A DNA stretch of 64,000 bases, taken from the NCBI GenBank assembly GCA_016743235.1, contig VRZD01000032.1:1-64000 (forward strand), written 5' to 3'. The DNA is from Pantanalinema sp. GBBB05 (lineage in GTDB: Bacteria; Cyanobacteriota; Cyanobacteriia; Leptolyngbyales; Leptolyngbyaceae). Made by a program: the position numbers and the translations under genes. Shown here piece by piece: positions 60,308 to 64,000 of this stretch. The notes below the pieces were generated by a model. It ran no database searches. It saw nothing but the letters and a program-made list of their open reading frames with translations, and was not told where the DNA came from. The first letter of the stretch is position 1; the number at the start of each line of letters is the position of its first letter.

Positions 60308-61921
60308 ATGATGCAGGCACAGTTGGCATCCTCTGCAACCGTAGGGGAACAGTTTCAGATCCTGAAAGAGCAATTGCGCGATCGCTGGCAAGCCGTAGAA
60401 CGATACGACACCAGCAGCGATGCGGATATTATCGTCGTACCGTCCCTGAGTTTGGATCAACGGGAACTCCTGAAGATTGAAGGATTCCATCATTACGAGG
60501 AACGGTTACTGTTCTCCTTGATCCGATTGCGCAACCCACGGACTCGTCTGGTCTACATCACCTCTCAGCCATTGCATCCCAGTGTGGTGGACTACTACCT
60601 GCAACTGCTGCCGGGAATTCCGTTTTCCCATGCCCGCGATCGCCTGTTGCTGCTCTCGACTTACGATTCGTCTTTGAAACCCCTCAGCCAAAAGATTCTG
60701 GAACGACCCCGATTGATTGAACGGATTCGGCAAGCCGTCCGGCGAGATCGCTCTTATCTCAGTTGCTATAACTCCACAGCAGCAGAACAACAATTAGCGG
60801 TGGAATTGGGAATTCCATTGTTTGCGCTTGATCCTGACCTACTTCAGTGGGGAACCAAGAGTGGCAGTCGCCAAATTTTTGCCGAAGCTGGCGTTCCCCA
60901 CCCCGATGGCAGTGAATTAGTCTGGACAGCCGCTGATTTAGCCACCGCTGCTGCCGAACTCTGGGAGCGGCAGCCCTACCTGAAACGGATGGTCGTGAAG
61001 CTGAACGAAGGCTTTTCTGGAGAAGGCAATGCGTTGTTAGATTTGCGCCATTTACAGGAGTATGCTCCCGGTACAGTTACTCATGCCGATCGAGTAGCGG
61101 CTTTACAAGAAAATTTTGCCCACCTTAAGTTTGAGTCTAAGGGAGAAACCTGGGCAAATTTTGGCAGCCGCATCCCCGAGTTAGGCGCGATCGTGGAAGC
61201 CTTCATTGAAGGAGTCGTGAAACGATCGCCGAGTGTGCAAGCCCGGATTTTACCGACTGGGGAAGTGGAGATTTTGTCTACCCATGATCAGATTCTGGGT
61301 GGTCCCAGTGGACAGGTGTATTTAGGTTGCCAGTTCCCTGCCGATGAATCCTATCGCCTACGCTTACAGGAATTGGGCTTACGGATTGGTAAGAATCTGG
61401 CTGAAAAAGGGGCGATCGAGCGTTACAGTGTGGACTTTGTGGCTGTGCATCAACCGGATGGTGTCGGTAGTCGGGAATGGGATATCCAGGCGATCGAAAT
61501 TAACCTGCGTAAAGGGGGCACAACCCATCCCTTCATGACCCTCCGCTTCCTGACCAACGGTCGGTATGACCTCTCCAGTGGGTTGTTCTATAGCCAGCAA
61601 GGACGGGCAAAATACTACATTGCGACCGATAACTTGCAGAAAGAGCGTTACCGTGGACTCTTGCCAAACGATTTAATGGATATTATTGCCCAAAATCAAC
61701 TACACTTTGACACCAGCACCGAGACGGGTACTGTATTTCACCTGATGGGCTGTCTGTCAGAATTTGGCAAACTGGGATTAACCAGTATTGGCAATTCACC
61801 CCAACAAGCCGAAGACATTTATAGCCGTTTAGTCAAAGCCTTGGATGAGGAAACCCGTCCCTTATCGGACGACGATCCCAGCGCGAGTCACTGTATGCCC
61901 ATGAGTTGGAGTCGGGTTTAG
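60308..61921 (+). CDS. PGM1-like ATP-grasp ligase
   Basis: The 537-residue protein (start ATG 60308; GTG 60287 is an alternative) has an N-terminal domain of the carboxylate-amine ligase type (DIIVVPSLSLDQRELLKIEG), an ATP-grasp domain (MVVKLNEGFSGEGNALLDLR, RYSVDFVAV, IEINLRKGGTTHPFMTLRFL) and a C-terminal PGM1 domain (GLTSIGNSPQQAEDIYSRL). PGM1 of pheganomycin biosynthesis ligates peptides; cyanobacterial homologues are orphan. No biosynthetic gene cluster surrounds it. The final few bases overlap the NACHT gene end. Confidence 0.85.
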   Translation: MMQAQLASSATVGEQFQILKEQLRDRWQAVERYDTSSDADIIVVPSLSLDQRELLKIEGFHHYEERLLFSLIRLRNPRTRLVYITSQPLHPSVVDYYLQLLPGIPFSHARDRLLLLSTYDSSLKPLSQKILERPRLIERIRQAVRRDRSYLSCYNSTAAEQQLAVELGIPLFALDPDLLQWGTKSGSRQIFAEAGVPHPDGSELVWTAADLATAAAELWERQPYLKRMVVKLNEGFSGEGNALLDLRHLQEYAPGTVTHADRVAALQENFAHLKFESKGETWANFGSRIPELGAIVEAFIEGVVKRSPSVQARILPTGEVEILSTHDQILGGPSGQVYLGCQFPADESYRLRLQELGLRIGKNLAEKGAIERYSVDFVAVHQPDGVGSREWDIQAIEINLRKGGTTHPFMTLRFLTNGRYDLSSGLFYSQQGRAKYYIATDNLQKERYRGLLPNDLMDIIAQNQLHFDTSTETGTVFHLMGCLSEFGKLGLTSIGNSPQQAEDIYSRLVKALDEETRPLSDDDPSASHCMPMSWSRV

Positions 61922-63999
61922 TCACTGGCTCGATGCAACCGTAGCATCCGGTCTTCGATCGCCCCCCAGGTTTGGGGCGACACTCGCACGGCAGCTTGTT
62001 TACACCGCACCATCAACCAATTGGCATAGAGATAATGTTCCAGACTTTGTAATTCGGTATCCGATAAACTGATCCAACTCGGATTCAGTCGCAAAGCCGT
62101 AAACCAGGTTTGCACAATCCGGGAATGAAAGTCTTGATGAGCGTGCTCAGGTTGACGAATATCTGGCGCTTTGGCTTTCAAGGCTTCCAGTCGCGCAATC
62201 AATACATTAAAGTTGACATCATTAAACACCTGAAGTTTTTCGAGTTGCTCTACAAAGGTTTGCGTCATGGCGCGGGCAAACGCGCGAGGTGGAGCTGCCG
62301 CCCGGGCTGGAGTATGGGTGAGTGTATGGGTAAATTCTGGAACACGAGCATGGGTCAGGGTGCGGGCTAAATCCAGAGTTCGGGCTAGATTGGGATTCAG
62401 TGCATGGGCAAGATGTAATGCCCGATCGCGAATCAGAGCCAGAAAAACAGCCGTAGTTCGTTTGGCACAGGGTTGCAATGTTCCAGGAGAATTGCAGGTA
62501 ATCTCATGGGCCCATTCCAACAAAGCTTCAAGTTTAGGGGTATTAATGTAGGTGCGAGTTTGAGCTTCCATCGCTAAGAGCAAGCGATCGGTGCCCCCCC
62601 GCATCAATCCCGCTACTAACAAAAACACTTCTTGCCAACGTTCGTTGGTTAAATGATGTTGTACCAGTTCATCAATCAGATAATGGTCATCAATATAGTA
62701 AGCCGTTAAATATTCCTGCAACGTTAGGTGAGAAAACGAGTAGACATCCTCCGCCCGTTCCACCAAAATTCCTTGCTGGATCGCGATCGCATTCAACACC
62801 GCTTCCCCATTCAAATGTTTCGGTGCATTTAAGTTATTCGTCAGAAAATCCCGAATTTGATCGACGATTTCCCGTTGCGAAAAAAACAAGCGATCGGCTT
62901 CAAAAGCAATATAGGCAATTTCGGATAATAAAATTTCTTCTAATTCAGTATTCATGCCGTCATAGATTTGCTCTCGCATAATCCGTTTTTCGGCAGCCCA
63001 TTCTTCGAGTAACACTCGCAACGCTTTGCGATACAGACTACTACGATTCGTGGGAAAATTTTGCGATCGGTCATAGACCAAACACAACAAAGTCAGTAAC
63101 AAGGGCGTATGCGCCAATTCCTTCGCTGCCATATTTTCTGGTTTATGGAGCAGCGTCCAGCAACGTTGGGCTGTCCCCACTGCCTGATCGGCTTCCGAGC
63201 TAAACCAATTCCGAATAAATTGATGAATTTGATGCTGATCAAAATCTGCCATTGCCACATCGGTAAAGCGCCGAAAATTATGACGATAGGCAGCAACCCG
63301 ACAGGAGGCAATAAAGCGATTTTTATCGTATTGATCGACAAAATTCTGAATTTGATGGATGGCTTCATCCGTATTTTTCATCGGCACTTCATCCAAACCA
63401 TCTAACAAAATTAATAACTTGCCCTGTTCCAATAATTTTGCTGTTGTATCGTCAGGATGGGGCATATTACAAATGCGAAATTCCTGAGCGATCGCTTCCT
63501 CAAGATTAGCTTCCTTCGTGAAATTCTTTAATTCAATCAACACGGGAATACATTCGTGTTCGTAATCGCCATCTTCTCCTTTCAACGCTTCTAGCCCAAT
63601 CTTGCGAATGAAAGTTGATTTCCCTGCCCCCGGTCCTCCCAAGACCATCAGAAATTGCTTTTCGTTAGCGACTCGTAACCCATCCCGCCGAATCGCATTT
63701 TTCGGTTGAAAGCCGCGTTTTCCAGTTTGCCGATAAGCCCGTTCTAAACTTTCGATCGAGTCAAACCAACTAATCCCCGATCGATCCAAAAACTGGACTG
63801 TGGTGTAGATCGATTCTAGGGAAACCGGTTCTCGCATGCCCAGCACTTTCAAAATCCCATGTCGTCCGGTGAAATTCTGCACATATTGTTGCGAAGCGTC
63901 TTTAATCAGTTTTTCGGTGCGTTCATCCAGGGTTTTGCCCATCCAATTAATCACTCGACCACCGCCTTCACACAATACTTTGGTGACGATCGTGGCAAG
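61918..63999 (-). CDS. NACHT NTPase, bacterial NLR-like, 5' end outside window
   Basis: The frame is open to the window edge (preceding residues include TIVTKVLCEGGGRVINW), so the protein is N-terminally incomplete. It has a Walker A GGPGAGKSTFIRKIG, Walker B LLILLDGLDEVP, an arginine-containing RFIASCRVAAYR, and a helical region ending with SFSHLTLQEYLTAYYI, all typical of NACHT proteins. A C-terminal helical domain contains Ala/Arg/Thr/His-rich repeats (ARTLDLARTLTHARVPEFTH). Many bacterial NACHT proteins are antiphage NLRs. The effector would lie upstream in the missing part. Convergent overlap of four bases with the PGM1 gene. Confidence 0.85.
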   Translation of the reverse strand, partial: LATIVTKVLCEGGGRVINWMGKTLDERTEKLIKDASQQYVQNFTGRHGILKVLGMREPVSLESIYTTVQFLDRSGISWFDSIESLERAYRQTGKRGFQPKNAIRRDGLRVANEKQFLMVLGGPGAGKSTFIRKIGLEALKGEDGDYEHECIPVLIELKNFTKEANLEEAIAQEFRICNMPHPDDTTAKLLEQGKLLILLDGLDEVPMKNTDEAIHQIQNFVDQYDKNRFIASCRVAAYRHNFRRFTDVAMADFDQHQIHQFIRNWFSSEADQAVGTAQRCWTLLHKPENMAAKELAHTPLLLTLLCLVYDRSQNFPTNRSSLYRKALRVLLEEWAAEKRIMREQIYDGMNTELEEILLSEIAYIAFEADRLFFSQREIVDQIRDFLTNNLNAPKHLNGEAVLNAIAIQQGILVERAEDVYSFSHLTLQEYLTAYYIDDHYLIDELVQHHLTNERWQEVFLLVAGLMRGGTDRLLLAMEAQTRTYINTPKLEALLEWAHEITCNSPGTLQPCAKRTTAVFLALIRDRALHLAHALNPNLARTLDLARTLTHARVPEFTHTLTHTPARAAAPPRAFARAMTQTFVEQLEKLQVFNDVNFNVLIARLEALKAKAPDIRQPEHAHQDFHSRIVQTWFTALRLNPSWISLSDTELQSLEHYLYANWLMVRCKQAAVRVSPQTWGAIEDRMLRLHRASD

Positions 64000-64000
64000 A

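Overview
The window is chromosomal DNA of a cyanobacterium. The evidence is: frequent HIP1 octamers (GCGATCGC); a tmRNA tag of cyanobacterial type (ANNIVPFARK start); cyanobacterial-type glutamate-cysteine ligase; an SLH/OprB iron-uptake porin; HemJ; and several small proteins that look cyanobacteria-specific. I cannot name the species. A non-heterocystous filamentous lineage is a guess only.

Region 1 (about 355-12,977) is an integrated mobile element in the 3' part of a tRNA-Met(CAT) gene. A 47-bp direct repeat (355-401 and 12,931-12,977) bounds it, and a tyrosine integrase lies beside the intact tRNA. The left two thirds is a rightward, partly translationally coupled cassette. Two of its products end in domains typical of phage tail or decoration proteins, but I see no terminase, portal, protease or recognisable major capsid. 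The right third looks like a control and replication module: a ribbon-helix-helix regulator facing three TTTTATATAAAA-like boxes, small early genes, and an initiator-like gene carrying seven iteron-like repeats inside its own reading frame, an arrangement recalling phage lambda O/ori. This element is the best candidate here for an undescribed system, perhaps a small provirus or phage satellite family.

Region 2 (13-32 kb) is mostly housekeeping. It holds a LysM/M23 envelope peptidase with a long structured leader, trmL, gshA, glgX and treZ (glycogen to trehalose), a methyltransferase, a histidine kinase with a receiver-only partner, a LuxR-type regulator, a copper module (Atx1-like chaperone, CopA-type ATPase, cupredoxin) behind a MerR/CueR-type promoter, and ssrA (tmRNA).

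Region 3 (32-46 kb) is an ion and sulfur island with AT-rich spacers: MgtC, an Rrf2 regulator, a lone sulfate-type ABC ATPase, TauE/SafE, PAP2, three CadD-family transporters in two leftward operons, a LysR regulator, an SPFH protein, DUF1003 and DUF202 proteins, and two paralogous secreted proteins. A shared 25-bp upstream motif occurs in front of three leftward transcription units. A pair of palindromic boxes lies between cadD and lysR.

Region 4 (46-64 kb) holds an FAD desaturase-like enzyme, queC, a spacer with helically phased DnaA-box-like repeats, a DUF2811 protein, hemJ, a porin preceded by a Fur-box-like palindrome, aroA, a DUF4230 protein, clpB, a trpG/pabA amidotransferase, a Tat-exported metallo-beta-lactamase-fold protein lacking its metal motif, a PGM1-like ATP-grasp ligase, and a NACHT NTPase (possible antiphage NLR) cut by the right edge.
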